Shown here in pieces: positions 16,999 to 24,179 of a DNA stretch of 64,000 nt. The notes beneath the pieces are model-generated. The model had not been told where the DNA came from. It searched no databases and was given only the letters and a program-made list of their open reading frames with translations. Position numbers and translations under genes: made by a program. The DNA lies in contig NZ_PYMB01000002.1 of assembly GCF_003026455.1 (NCBI RefSeq), positions 158,856-222,855 on the forward strand, given 5' to 3'. Source of the DNA: Photobacterium rosenbergii (GTDB taxonomy: Bacteria; Pseudomonadota; Gammaproteobacteria; Enterobacterales; Vibrionaceae). Numbering within the stretch: position 1 is the stretch's first letter; every line of letters starts with the position of its first letter.

Positions 16999-17111
16999 CT
17001 GAGCTGGCTGTTTCTCTCCATGGCGGTGTCGGAAGTACTCATTTATGCGTATAAACTCCGTGCTTCCTTCTAGTCCTGAAGAGAAACATCGGCGCTCAGA
17101 ACCTTATTTTT
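16999..17111 (+). ncRNA. Nested-helix RNA element after the carboxynorspermidine dehydrogenase gene
   Basis: Three helices nest inside one another: CTGAGC 16999-17004 with GCTCAG 17094-17099; GTTTCTCT 17010-17017 with AGAGAAAC 17080-17087; GGAAGTAC 17031-17038 with GTGCTTCC 17060-17067 (one G-U), closing a 21-base loop. A TTATTTTT stretch follows at 17105. It could be an elaborate terminator, an attenuator or riboswitch-like control of nspC, or a processed stable RNA. Confidence 0.4.
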
Positions 17112-17215
17112 CGTGAATCAGAGGTGACCTAGTGTTGTCTCAAATTCCGACGATTTGTAATTAAAACCCGAAAATAGGTGGTTAAAGTTAACTGCCTAAT
17201 TTACTGGGTAATATC

Positions 17216-17242
17216 AGAAGGGAGCAGCTACTGCTCCCTTCT
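17216..17242 (+). promoter_or_regulatory. Perfect 12-bp hairpin without U-run
   Basis: AGAAGGGAGCAG pairs perfectly with CTGCTCCCTTCT across a 3-base loop. TGGTGCAA follows on the plus strand and no U-run is present in either direction, so it is not a standard terminator. An mRNA stability or processing element is possible. Confidence 0.5.
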
Positions 17243-17390
17243 TGGTGCAATTGACTAGGTCAGATTCATTCGATTGTTTGTTGTTTGTGATATTTTTTTG
17301 CTTTGTCCTGTTTGAACACCGTGAGTTACAAAGTAAAAAAATATTACAGGCAACAATCAGGCTGATACGACCTGAGCACGGAAAATAGTA

Positions 17391-18530
17391 ATGACTTTCA
17401 AGAAAGAAGAATTGAAAACACCTTACTTCATGATCAATGAAGACAAGTTGATTGCCAACTTGGAAAAAGCCAAGCTGCTCAAAGAGCTTTCAGGTGTAAA
17501 ACTGGTGTTGGCCCTTAAGTGCTTCTCGACTTGGGGTGTGTTCGACATCATCAAGCCATACCTTGACGGCACAACCAGCAGCGGCCCGTTTGAAGTGAAA
17601 CTTGGCTACGAAACCTTCGGCGGCGAAACCCATGCTTACAGCGTTGGTTACAGCGAAGATGACGTACGTGAAGTGGCAGATATTTGCGACAAGTTAATCT
17701 TCAATTCGCAAAGCCAACTTGCTGCTCACCGCCATATCGTAGAAGGTAAGGCTTCACTAGGCCTTCGCCTAAACCCTGGTGTCAGCTACGCAGGCCAAGA
17801 CCTGGCAAACCCAGCGCGCCAATTCTCCCGTTTGGGCGTACAGGCTGATCACATCAAGCCGGAAGTATTCGAAAACCTTGATGGCGTAATGTTCCACATG
17901 AACTGTGAGAACAAAGATGTTGATGCGTTCATCGGCCTGCTAGATGCTATCTCAGAGCAATTCGGCAGCCATCTGGACAAGCTAGACTGGGTTAGCCTAG
18001 GCGGCGGTGTATTCTTCACATGGCCGGGCTATGACATCGAGAAACTGGCGCAAGCCCTGAAAGCTTTCTCCGAGAAACACGGCGTCCAGCTCTACCTTGA
18101 GCCGGGCGAAGCGATCATCACCAAAACCACAGACCTTGTTGTCACTGTGGTGGATATCGTCGAAAACGTGAAGAAGACCGCCATTGTCGATTCAGCGACA
18201 GAAGCCCACCGCCTAGATACGCTTATCTATGATGAACCTGCCTCTGTGCTGGAAGCCTCAGATAACGGTGAGCACGAATATGTGATTGGTTCATGTTCTT
18301 GCTTGGCTGGCGATCAGTTCTGTGTCGCAAACTTTGACCAACCGCTAGAGATCGGACAGAAACTTCACATTATGGATAGCGCCGGCTACACCATGGTGAA
18401 ACTGAACTGGTTCAACGGCCTGAAAATGCCATCAATCTATTGCGAACGTAGCAATGGCGAGATCCAAATGCTGAACGAGTTCGGCTATGAAGATTTCAAA
18501 CGTTCATTGTCGCAGTGGTCAGTATCTTAA
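17391..18530 (+). CDS. nspC: Carboxynorspermidine decarboxylase
   Basis: 379 aa, the last step to norspermidine (it also acts on carboxyspermidine in the family). Alanine-racemase-fold group IV decarboxylase: PLP Lys in LALKCFSTW near residue 44, family segment [17 protein letters not shown], the Gly-rich [18 protein letters not shown], and a catalytic Cys in GSCSCLAGD. Norspermidine is a biofilm signal and polyamine in Vibrio. GGA lies eight bases before the ATG. A terminator follows at 18558. Confidence 0.95.
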   Translation: MTFKKEELKTPYFMINEDKLIANLEKAKLLKELSGVKLVLALKCFSTWGVFDIIKPYLDGTTSSGPFEVKLGYETFGGETHAYSVGYSEDDVREVADICDKLIFNSQSQLAAHRHIVEGKASLGLRLNPGVSYAGQDLANPARQFSRLGVQADHIKPEVFENLDGVMFHMNCENKDVDAFIGLLDAISEQFGSHLDKLDWVSLGGGVFFTWPGYDIEKLAQALKAFSEKHGVQLYLEPGEAIITKTTDLVVTVVDIVENVKKTAIVDSATEAHRLDTLIYDEPASVLEASDNGEHEYVIGSCSCLAGDQFCVANFDQPLEIGQKLHIMDSAGYTMVKLNWFNGLKMPSIYCERSNGEIQMLNEFGYEDFKRSLSQWSVS

Positions 18531-18557
18531 GAAGATATAAACACCAAGTACCTGATG

Positions 18558-18593
18558 AAGCCGCCCATTTAGCCATTTAATGGACGGCTTTTT
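18558..18593 (+). terminator. Terminator after nspC
   Basis: An AAGCCG/CGGCTT outer stem and CCATT/AATGG inner stem with one mismatch between them, 9-base loop and five T residues. Confidence 0.8.
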
Positions 18594-18594
18594 A

Positions 18595-19410
18595 TTAAAA
18601 CCGACACCGCAGAATATTCCCATCAGAGTCAAAAGAAACGTATAACGTCTGCCAGCTCACCCCGGTATGCTCGAATGTCGCCAGGCAAGTACTATGCTGG
18701 ATATCGACATTGCTAACTTTCCCAGCACTAATAATCACATCTAATCCCTTAATTTGTCCGGTAATGTGTGAGCTGTACTGAGCATCATATTGGCTGAGTA
18801 AAACAATTTTGTTTCTGCCTTGGGTTGCCAGTCGGTCAACCGAGTGGGCAAGTACCGCCAAATCGTGGGCGAGGGGAGCATCATCCTCAGAGTGCGTCTG
18901 CTTGATGAGGGATAAGTAAGCAATGGACTCACTGTCTTCCTGTTGTTCAAACACATCTGCTCGAGCTTTGTTCGGGTTGTAGGCAAACACGTCGTTACCT
19001 GATTGAGTTATGCCGAAGTCGATATTGCTGGCAAGAATCGCTTGCTCACCCTGAACCCGTACCTCTGGGTTTGTATTTCTAGAGTGATCAGAAATGATGG
19101 CCGTGACATATGAGAAAGCCGGGCTGAGGATCGGCTTGTCATGTTGCTGATCTGAATAGAACGCAATATAAGCCGCGTTTTTGTCGGCAGCCTTTCTTGA
19201 TGCCACACGGTATTGATGGTTTAACCAGTTTGCTGTTTTCTTCGGGGCATATTTTAGCGATTGAGTACCGCTGGGGTTTTGCAGGAGGTAATCAGGTGCT
19301 TGGGTGACAAAGCTGATCCCTGTCGTTATCGGTTGATGCTCCTTGGGGCTGCATGCCGTTAATAGGATGGCAGCGATGGCGATTGATCCGACTCGGAAAA
19401 GGGTAGTCAT
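18595..19410 (-). CDS. Putative lipoprotein, resembling part of a 5'-nucleotidase-type phosphoesterase
   Basis: 271 aa. The signal ends in a lipobox (LLTACS), so it is probably membrane-anchored in the envelope. Segments such as GEQAILASNIDFG and NKIVLLSQYDAQYSSHITGQ recall the 5'-nucleotidase metallophosphatase family, but the N-terminal metal motifs (DxHG, GNHD) are absent, so it may be a degenerate or accessory homologue. A near-perfect CRP site lies 20 bases upstream of the start. Function unknown. Confidence 0.7.
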   Translation of the reverse strand: MTTLFRVGSIAIAAILLTACSPKEHQPITTGISFVTQAPDYLLQNPSGTQSLKYAPKKTANWLNHQYRVASRKAADKNAAYIAFYSDQQHDKPILSPAFSYVTAIISDHSRNTNPEVRVQGEQAILASNIDFGITQSGNDVFAYNPNKARADVFEQQEDSESIAYLSLIKQTHSEDDAPLAHDLAVLAHSVDRLATQGRNKIVLLSQYDAQYSSHITGQIKGLDVIISAGKVSNVDIQHSTCLATFEHTGVSWQTLYVSFDSDGNILRCRF

Positions 19411-19429
19411 GGTCTATTGAAATGTTAAG

Positions 19430-19445
19430 TGTGACAAAGCTCACT
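19430..19445. promoter_or_regulatory. CRP-like site upstream of lipoprotein gene
   Basis: TGTGACAAAGCTCACT matches TGTGA-N6-TCACA at 9 of 10 positions. It sits only 20-35 bases before the start codon of the minus-strand lipoprotein gene, a position more compatible with repression than with activation of that gene. Confidence 0.5.
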
Positions 19446-19516
19446 ATTTTCTAAGATAAACCTGAAATATACAAGCATTCAAGGATGACGGTAGTGTTTT
19501 CAATGAGGAGTTTTCA

Positions 19517-19597
19517 ATGGTGGCGTTCTCATGGGTTCCTGTGTTGATTTATGCAATAACAGCGCTCTTCTTTGATGGAATTATAAACGACTCATGA
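19517..19597 (+). CDS. Candidate 26-aa hydrophobic peptide
   Basis: A short frame starting ATG at 19517, with a GAGGAG ribosome site seven bases upstream. The peptide MVAFSWVPVLIYAITALFFD... is one membrane helix followed by a short polar tail. The ribosome site and hydrophobicity make it a plausible small membrane protein of the kind that accompanies oxidases or transporters. I do not recognise it, and a chance frame remains possible. Confidence 0.4.
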   Translation: MVAFSWVPVLIYAITALFFDGIINDS

Positions 19598-19646
19598 TGG
19601 AGTGGTGGCAAAGTGACCGCTTGGTGATATTTCACTAAATTTCTTG

Positions 19647-19681
19647 TTGACTCGATTAGCTCAATCCGTAGAATGCACCCC
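19647..19681 (+). promoter_or_regulatory. Promoter of second tRNA-Cys/Gly pair
   Basis: A -35 TTGACT (19647-19652), 16-base spacer and -10 TAGAAT (19669-19674) with a GC-rich discriminator (GCACCCC). Confidence 0.65.
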
Positions 19682-19715
19682 ATACCGCAGCGGGGAACAC
19701 CTCGCAGGTATTGAA

Positions 19716-19789
19716 GGCGCGTTGGCAGAGTGGCTATGCAGCGGATTGCAAATCCGTGGACCTCGGTTCGACTCCGGGACGCGCCTCCA
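19716..19789 (+). tRNA. tRNA-Cys (GCA), second copy
   Basis: Identical over all 74 bases to the tRNA at 3568, including the encoded CCA. It has its own strong promoter. Confidence 0.97.
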
Positions 19790-19792
19790 TTT

Positions 19793-19868
19793 GCGACACT
19801 AGCTCAGTTGGTAGAGCGCAACCTTGCCAAGGTTGAGGTCACGAGTTCGAACCTCGTGTGTCGCTCCA
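19793..19868 (+). tRNA. tRNA-Gly (GCC), second copy
   Basis: Identical over 76 bases to the tRNA at 3645, with the same 3-base spacer after tRNA-Cys and the same AAATTTA trailer. Confidence 0.97.
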
Positions 19869-19876
19869 AATTTAAG

Positions 19877-19908
19877 AAAAAGCCCTAGCAGAAATGCTGG
19901 GGCTTTTT
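19877..19908 (+). terminator. Terminator of second tRNA pair
   Basis: A 14-bp stem (AAAAAGCCCTAGCA with TGCTGGGGCTTTTT, one G-U) with a GAAA tetraloop. The 3' arm itself supplies the U-run. Confidence 0.95.
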
Positions 19909-20031
19909 CGTATCTGGCCTTCCCAACCTTTCCTCATACTGCCCGCTTGTTATACTTACTTGAGTAGATTTAATATCAACCACTTAGTTTGAAAACGAAC
20001 AAGCTAGCTTTGGTATAAGCAGGGAGCAGAT

Positions 20032-20781
20032 ATGAAACTCAATTGTGATATGGGTGAGAGCTTTGGCAGTTGGACGATGGGGAAGGATGCCGATGTTATG
20101 CCCTATATCGACATGGCCAACATTGCCTGTGGGTTCCACGCCTCAGACCCCGATCATATGGCTAAGACCATACAATTGGCGGTGGAAGATAATGTCGCCA
20201 TTGGTGCCCATCCTGGCTACGACGACAAGAGTGGGTTCGGGCGTCGTTCCATTCCCCATAGCGCCGAAGAAATTACCCGGTTAGTGGCCTATCAAATTGG
20301 CGCGCTCGACGCACTGTGCCAGCTTTACGGTGGTGGTGTTAGCTATGTTAAACCCCATGGTGCCCTGTATAACGATATGATGGCACAGCAGTGGATCTTC
20401 GAAGCGATTCTCAGTGCCGTATCTGATTTAAACCAATACCGTACCCCACCGCTAAAACTGATGATCTTAGCCCGGCGTGATAACCAGCACTATACAGAAC
20501 TCGCAGCACAGCGGAACGTCGAGCTACTGTTCGAAGGCTTTGCTGACAGGGCTTATGATAGCGAGGGCTTTTTGGTGCCAAGATCCCAAGCCGGCTCGGT
20601 TTACCATGACAGCCAACGCATCCGCCAGCAGGTTGCTGAGCTAGCCAAAGGGAGAATTACCACTATTGACGGTAAAACATTGACGCTTGATGTCGATACG
20701 GTTTGTGTCCACGGTGACAATGACGAATCGATAGCGGTGGTCCGGCAACTTGCTGAGGATCTGGCTAATGTTCAAGGTTGA
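20032..20781 (+). CDS. pxpA: 5-oxoprolinase subunit PxpA
   Basis: 249 aa LamB/YcsF family. With PxpB and PxpC it opens 5-oxoproline (pyroglutamate) to glutamate using ATP. Family segments: LNCDMGESFG at the start, NIACGFHASDP, GAHPGYDD, YVKPHGALYNDM, and VHGDN near the end. The start has AGGGAGCAG upstream. It overlaps pxpB by 14 bases and begins a run that ends with a gamma-glutamylcyclotransferase, an enzyme that makes its substrate. Confidence 0.95.
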   Translation: MKLNCDMGESFGSWTMGKDADVMPYIDMANIACGFHASDPDHMAKTIQLAVEDNVAIGAHPGYDDKSGFGRRSIPHSAEEITRLVAYQIGALDALCQLYGGGVSYVKPHGALYNDMMAQQWIFEAILSAVSDLNQYRTPPLKLMILARRDNQHYTELAAQRNVELLFEGFADRAYDSEGFLVPRSQAGSVYHDSQRIRQQVAELAKGRITTIDGKTLTLDVDTVCVHGDNDESIAVVRQLAEDLANVQG

Positions 20782-21493
20782 AGCCGTTTCTGAGTGCAAT
20801 GCGATTGTCTATTTCGGTGATCAAATTGATCTTTCGCTCACTCCTAAGATCAGCCGTTTTGTTGCCTACCTAGATTCCTTATCGCATCCCGCTCTGATAG
20901 AGGTGATCCCCTCATATACTTCGGTGTTGATCCAGTATCGTCCGGATTTATTGACTTACGAGCAGCTTGTCGGTGTTTTGACATCGTTTTCGGCAACATT
21001 AGAACAAACGGGCGAAGCGACAGGGGACGAATCTGCGCATAGCGATTATGAGCCAAAGCTGATCTCCCTGCCCGTTTATTACGGGGCAGAGGTAGGCCCT
21101 GACTTGGCAGTGTTAGCGCAAGCCAAAGGGCTAAGTGTTGATGAGGTGATAGAACGCCATAGCCAACAAGTTTATACGGTTTGCGCTATTGGGTTTGCGC
21201 CGGGGTTTGCCTTTCTCGCATCAGTTGATGAGTCTATCGCCGCCCCTCGGCATACTGAGCCACGTAAGTGGGTGCCAGCAGGTAGTGTGGGCATCGCCAG
21301 CCAGCAGACGGCGGTATATCCAAATGATTCACCGGGAGGGTGGCAAATTATTGGTAACTGTCCACAGATATTATTTCAGCCCGACAATTCACCGATGACG
21401 CCTTTTCAGGTCGGCGATCAGGTGACTTTTACCCCAATATCCAAAGACGCTTTTTTGGCTCAAGGAGGACAGATATGGTCACAATGGAAGTGA
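20768..21493 (+). CDS. pxpB: 5-oxoprolinase subunit PxpB (KipI-like)
   Basis: 241 aa. Characteristic segments are VYFGDQIDLSL, EVIPSYTSVLI, LPVYYGAEVGPDL and IGFAPGFAFLASVDE. I start at the ATG overlapping the end of pxpA, because the codons further upstream in this frame are only pxpA sequence. It overlaps pxpC by 19 bases, so the three subunits are translationally coupled. The Bacillus homologue KipI inhibits a sporulation kinase, but in this arrangement it is an enzyme subunit. Confidence 0.94.
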   Translation: MFKVEAVSECNAIVYFGDQIDLSLTPKISRFVAYLDSLSHPALIEVIPSYTSVLIQYRPDLLTYEQLVGVLTSFSATLEQTGEATGDESAHSDYEPKLISLPVYYGAEVGPDLAVLAQAKGLSVDEVIERHSQQVYTVCAIGFAPGFAFLASVDESIAAPRHTEPRKWVPAGSVGIASQQTAVYPNDSPGGWQIIGNCPQILFQPDNSPMTPFQVGDQVTFTPISKDAFLAQGGQIWSQWK

Positions 21494-22428
21494 TCCGCCC
21501 GGGCATGCTCACGCTAATCCAAGATATTGGCCGATACGGTGCTGGCGCTCAGGGTCTTAGCCAGGGAGGCGCAGTTGATTTGCACGCCTATTGCTGGGCC
21601 AACTACCTATTAGGTAATAGTGCTAATAGGGCGATGCTGGAAATTACCCTCGGCCAGGCTGAATTTCTGGTTCAGCAAGATTGCCACATCGCAGTGACAG
21701 GGGCGGATATGCAGCCGCTACTCGATGGCATGCCTATACCAATGTGGCAAAGCGTTGCAGTAAAAAAAGGGCAGAAACTTGTGTTTGGTTTTGCCCGCTC
21801 AGGCCTTAGGGCATACCTTGCTGTACAGGGTGGATTGGATGTTCCTAAGATACTTGGCAGTGCTTCCAGTGTACCGCGCAATCAATTAGGAGGCTTACAC
21901 CAAGGGAAAGGTCTTGAAAAAGGAGATACCTTATCGGCAAGTCAGGTCGAAATGAGTCTTTTGCAAGAGCAAGAGGGGCAGTCAGTTAGCCGCCAAGCGT
22001 CTGCACGGTTTATACCAGACTACAGTAAACCCATTCAGTTGCGGGTGATTGAGTCCTATCAGCACACCAGTTTTCCAGAGAGCGAAAAGCAGCGTTTCTA
22101 TACAGGTCGCTATACTGTGAGCCAGGAAACTGATCGTATGGGGTGCAAATTATTGGGAGAGCCAATCCATGCCGAAGTTGACGGCATTGTCTCTGAAGGG
22201 ATAGCGTTGGGAGCGATTCAAATTCCACCTAATGGCCAGCCGATTGTATTGCTCAATGATAGGCAGACCCTTGGTGGGTATCCAAAACTAGGCTGCGTTG
22301 CCCGTATTGATTTACCAAGGCTGTCTCAAGCAAGACCGGGTACCGAAGTGATGTTTAAACGTGCTACATTGTCAGAAGTGATTGAGCAATGGCAGCAATT
22401 TTCACGCTTTTTCGGCTTATCCCTTTGA
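21475..22428 (+). CDS. pxpC: 5-oxoprolinase subunit PxpC (KipA-like)
   Basis: 317 aa biotin-dependent-carboxylase-like domain protein. Segments: VIRPGMLTLIQDIGRYG, GGAVDLHAYCWANYLLGN, RAYLAVQGGLDVP, ETDRMGCKLLGEPI and LLNDRQTLGGYPKLG. A very strong AGGAGG site lies six bases before the ATG at 21475. It completes the PxpABC complex. The next gene starts 28 bases after the stop. Confidence 0.94.
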   Translation: MVTMEVIRPGMLTLIQDIGRYGAGAQGLSQGGAVDLHAYCWANYLLGNSANRAMLEITLGQAEFLVQQDCHIAVTGADMQPLLDGMPIPMWQSVAVKKGQKLVFGFARSGLRAYLAVQGGLDVPKILGSASSVPRNQLGGLHQGKGLEKGDTLSASQVEMSLLQEQEGQSVSRQASARFIPDYSKPIQLRVIESYQHTSFPESEKQRFYTGRYTVSQETDRMGCKLLGEPIHAEVDGIVSEGIALGAIQIPPNGQPIVLLNDRQTLGGYPKLGCVARIDLPRLSQARPGTEVMFKRATLSEVIEQWQQFSRFFGLSL

Positions 22429-22456
22429 ACGAGCTTTTGAGAGGTTTTGCAGGTCT

Positions 22457-23035
22457 ATGTATATTTTTGGTTATGGTAGTTTGATTAACCACGCATCCCG
22501 CTTGTTAACCGGGCAGGCAAAAGAAGCCCAGCCTGTTACCGTGAATGGGTTACAGCGCCATTGGGGGAAAGTGGATGGCTCTTACCGTATTTCGCCCTTG
22601 GTCGCAGCACTGGGTGATGGCCGCTGCAATGGTGTGCTTGTCAGAGTCGATGAAAAGGCATTGAAGCAGTTTGATCACCGTGAAAGGGGCTATCGCCGGA
22701 TAGAGCTTGATCCGACCCAAGTAGAAACGCACCGTCCATTAGGTGGGGACATACCGGTTTGGGTTTACACCAAGGATGATCATGAGCCCCCCTGCCATCA
22801 ACAGCCGATCATGCAGACCTATGTCGATACGGTGTTAGCCGGTTGCCTTTCGATATCTGGCAGCTTTGCCAAAACATTTGTCGAGACGACCATTGGCTGG
22901 CATCATCCTCTGGAAAATGATCGTCACCAACCCAAATATGGCAACCATGCTGGCGTTCATGATGATCACCTCGAACATATCGATCAACTTCTGGCTCAGG
23001 TAAGAACAAAGCACCATCATGGCAAAACCAAATAA
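22457..23035 (+). CDS. Gamma-glutamylcyclotransferase family protein
   Basis: 192 aa. The GGCT-fold signature FGYGSLI is at residues 4-10, followed by the usual region NGVLVRVDEKALKQFDHRE with an acidic catalytic-type Glu after HR. These enzymes release 5-oxoproline from gamma-glutamyl peptides or glutathione. Location 28 bases after pxpC suggests that the product feeds straight into PxpABC. The start is the ATG with AGG at 22451-22453; an in-frame start 75 bases earlier lies inside pxpC. It overlaps the next gene by 17 bases. Confidence 0.85.
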   Translation: MYIFGYGSLINHASRLLTGQAKEAQPVTVNGLQRHWGKVDGSYRISPLVAALGDGRCNGVLVRVDEKALKQFDHRERGYRRIELDPTQVETHRPLGGDIPVWVYTKDDHEPPCHQQPIMQTYVDTVLAGCLSISGSFAKTFVETTIGWHHPLENDRHQPKYGNHAGVHDDHLEHIDQLLAQVRTKHHHGKTK

Positions 23036-23270
23036 AAAAGGCCCAACCAAAACCGTTGAAATCTATTGCGCAGGGTGTAAAACCCAGTTGTATAAATACC
23101 GCAAGGGTGGCAAAGGGGCGTTGGTAAAATGCTTTAAGGAGCGGATCGTCAAGGACTTTACCTCGCAAGAAGGAGTCTGCCCTCATTGCGAACAAACTTT
23201 TGCCAGAGACACCTTGATACGTGGGACGCCAGCCCTGAAAATGATTGGCGGTAAGGTAACAATGAAATGA
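23019..23270 (+). CDS. Small zinc-ribbon protein
   Basis: 83 aa, basic N-terminus. Two CxxC knuckles (CAGC near residue 18 and CPHC near residue 55) indicate a zinc ribbon. A Lys-rich surface is consistent with nucleic-acid binding. It overlaps the cyclotransferase gene by 17 bases, so it belongs to the pxp operon by position, though a role in 5-oxoproline metabolism is not evident. I know no named function for it. Confidence 0.75.
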   Translation: MAKPNKKGPTKTVEIYCAGCKTQLYKYRKGGKGALVKCFKERIVKDFTSQEGVCPHCEQTFARDTLIRGTPALKMIGGKVTMK

Positions 23271-23288
23271 TCAGCAAAGAGTAATCGT

Positions 23289-24053
23289 CTACTGATTTGA
23301 TGTTGCTGTGGAGGAAAACTGATTGGTTGCAGGGCAGACTTGCTTATTGCTGAGTAAAACGGCTTTAAGGTCGAGAATTTTTCGTTTATAGGTAGCACGG
23401 ACCAGTTGGTAGTCGACGTCTGGCGAAAACCACATGACAAATTTCCTGTCGCTCTTTCTGACTTGTTCAACCCTTATGGTGTTGACGCTACCAAAGTTGG
23501 AGTTGATACGCTCCCGACCCTTGACCTGAAAGTAATAGCGGTTTACATCGTCGGTGTCCTGTAGGTTGTATTCGAATTGGGTCTTTCCTTCTATCAAGCT
23601 AAGCCTCATCTGACTGCCGATGGCATCAGCATCGAGCAACGGCAGGCTATCACTAGTGAATGATGATACCTTGCCATCGACGGTGACTTTGGATGAACTG
23701 CCATCACCGTTGAATGAGACTTCTGTTTTGCCTCCTAGCAAACCTTTAACTTCACGGCGGAAACCTTTCGAGAGAAAGCTCTGCTGATCTTCAGACCAGA
23801 AAACTTGGCTTTGTTGGTTAAATCGGGTTTTGGTCGCTAGGACTTCAATATTGCTGTAGGAATTAATTTGGGCTTGTTTGTCTTGCCAGCGTAATACTCT
23901 CGTCATTTGGCCTATTTTGAGGTTATTGAAAAATAACTGGTATGTCAGGGTCTTGGTACACTGATGCAAGGCAGGAGAAGGTTCGGCATAGGTCTGAGCG
24001 GAGGCGACACTGCTTAGGAAAGCCAATAGGAACAAAAAAAGGTTAACCTGCAC
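23289..24053 (-). CDS. Exported DUF3108-like protein
   Basis: 254 aa with a cleavable signal peptide (NLFLFLLAFLSSVASAQ). Repeated beta-strand segments and motifs such as LTYQLFFNNLKIGQMTRVL and DYQLVRATYKRK fit the DUF3108 family of periplasmic proteins of unknown function. It is convergent with the zinc-ribbon gene (18-base gap). The ATG start directly precedes the signal sequence. Confidence 0.65.
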   Translation of the reverse strand: MQVNLFLFLLAFLSSVASAQTYAEPSPALHQCTKTLTYQLFFNNLKIGQMTRVLRWQDKQAQINSYSNIEVLATKTRFNQQSQVFWSEDQQSFLSKGFRREVKGLLGGKTEVSFNGDGSSSKVTVDGKVSSFTSDSLPLLDADAIGSQMRLSLIEGKTQFEYNLQDTDDVNRYYFQVKGRERINSNFGSVNTIRVEQVRKSDRKFVMWFSPDVDYQLVRATYKRKILDLKAVLLSNKQVCPATNQFSSTATSNQ

Positions 24054-24124
24054 ACTTACACCTTCGCTATTTAATACCTAGGATAATGTAATTAAGTTAG
24101 CAGGGCAGGCGGCAGTTTGCCAAA

Positions 24125-24149
24125 TTGGCCTGCTGCTATAACAGGCCAA
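24125..24149 (-). terminator. Weak hairpin after acyl-CoA ligase gene
   Basis: An 8-bp perfect stem (TTGGCCTG with CAGGCCAA), 9-base loop, with only TTT following on the minus strand. Confidence 0.4.
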
Positions 24150-24179
24150 CAGTTAGGTTATAGCCTCCTGAAAAAAGGA

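Larger units (their letters stand above)
16995..17390. other. Structured intergenic region in the norspermidine cluster
   Basis: Contains two RNA structures (16999-17111 and 17216-17242), listed separately. The AT-rich last 110 bases before nspC probably hold its own promoter, but no pair of boxes stands out. Confidence 0.5.

Noticed and set aside
24125..24149. Hairpin considered as a regulatory RNA element
   Set aside because: Short, with a weak tail, and located at the 3' end of the acyl-CoA ligase gene; a weak terminator is the simpler view.
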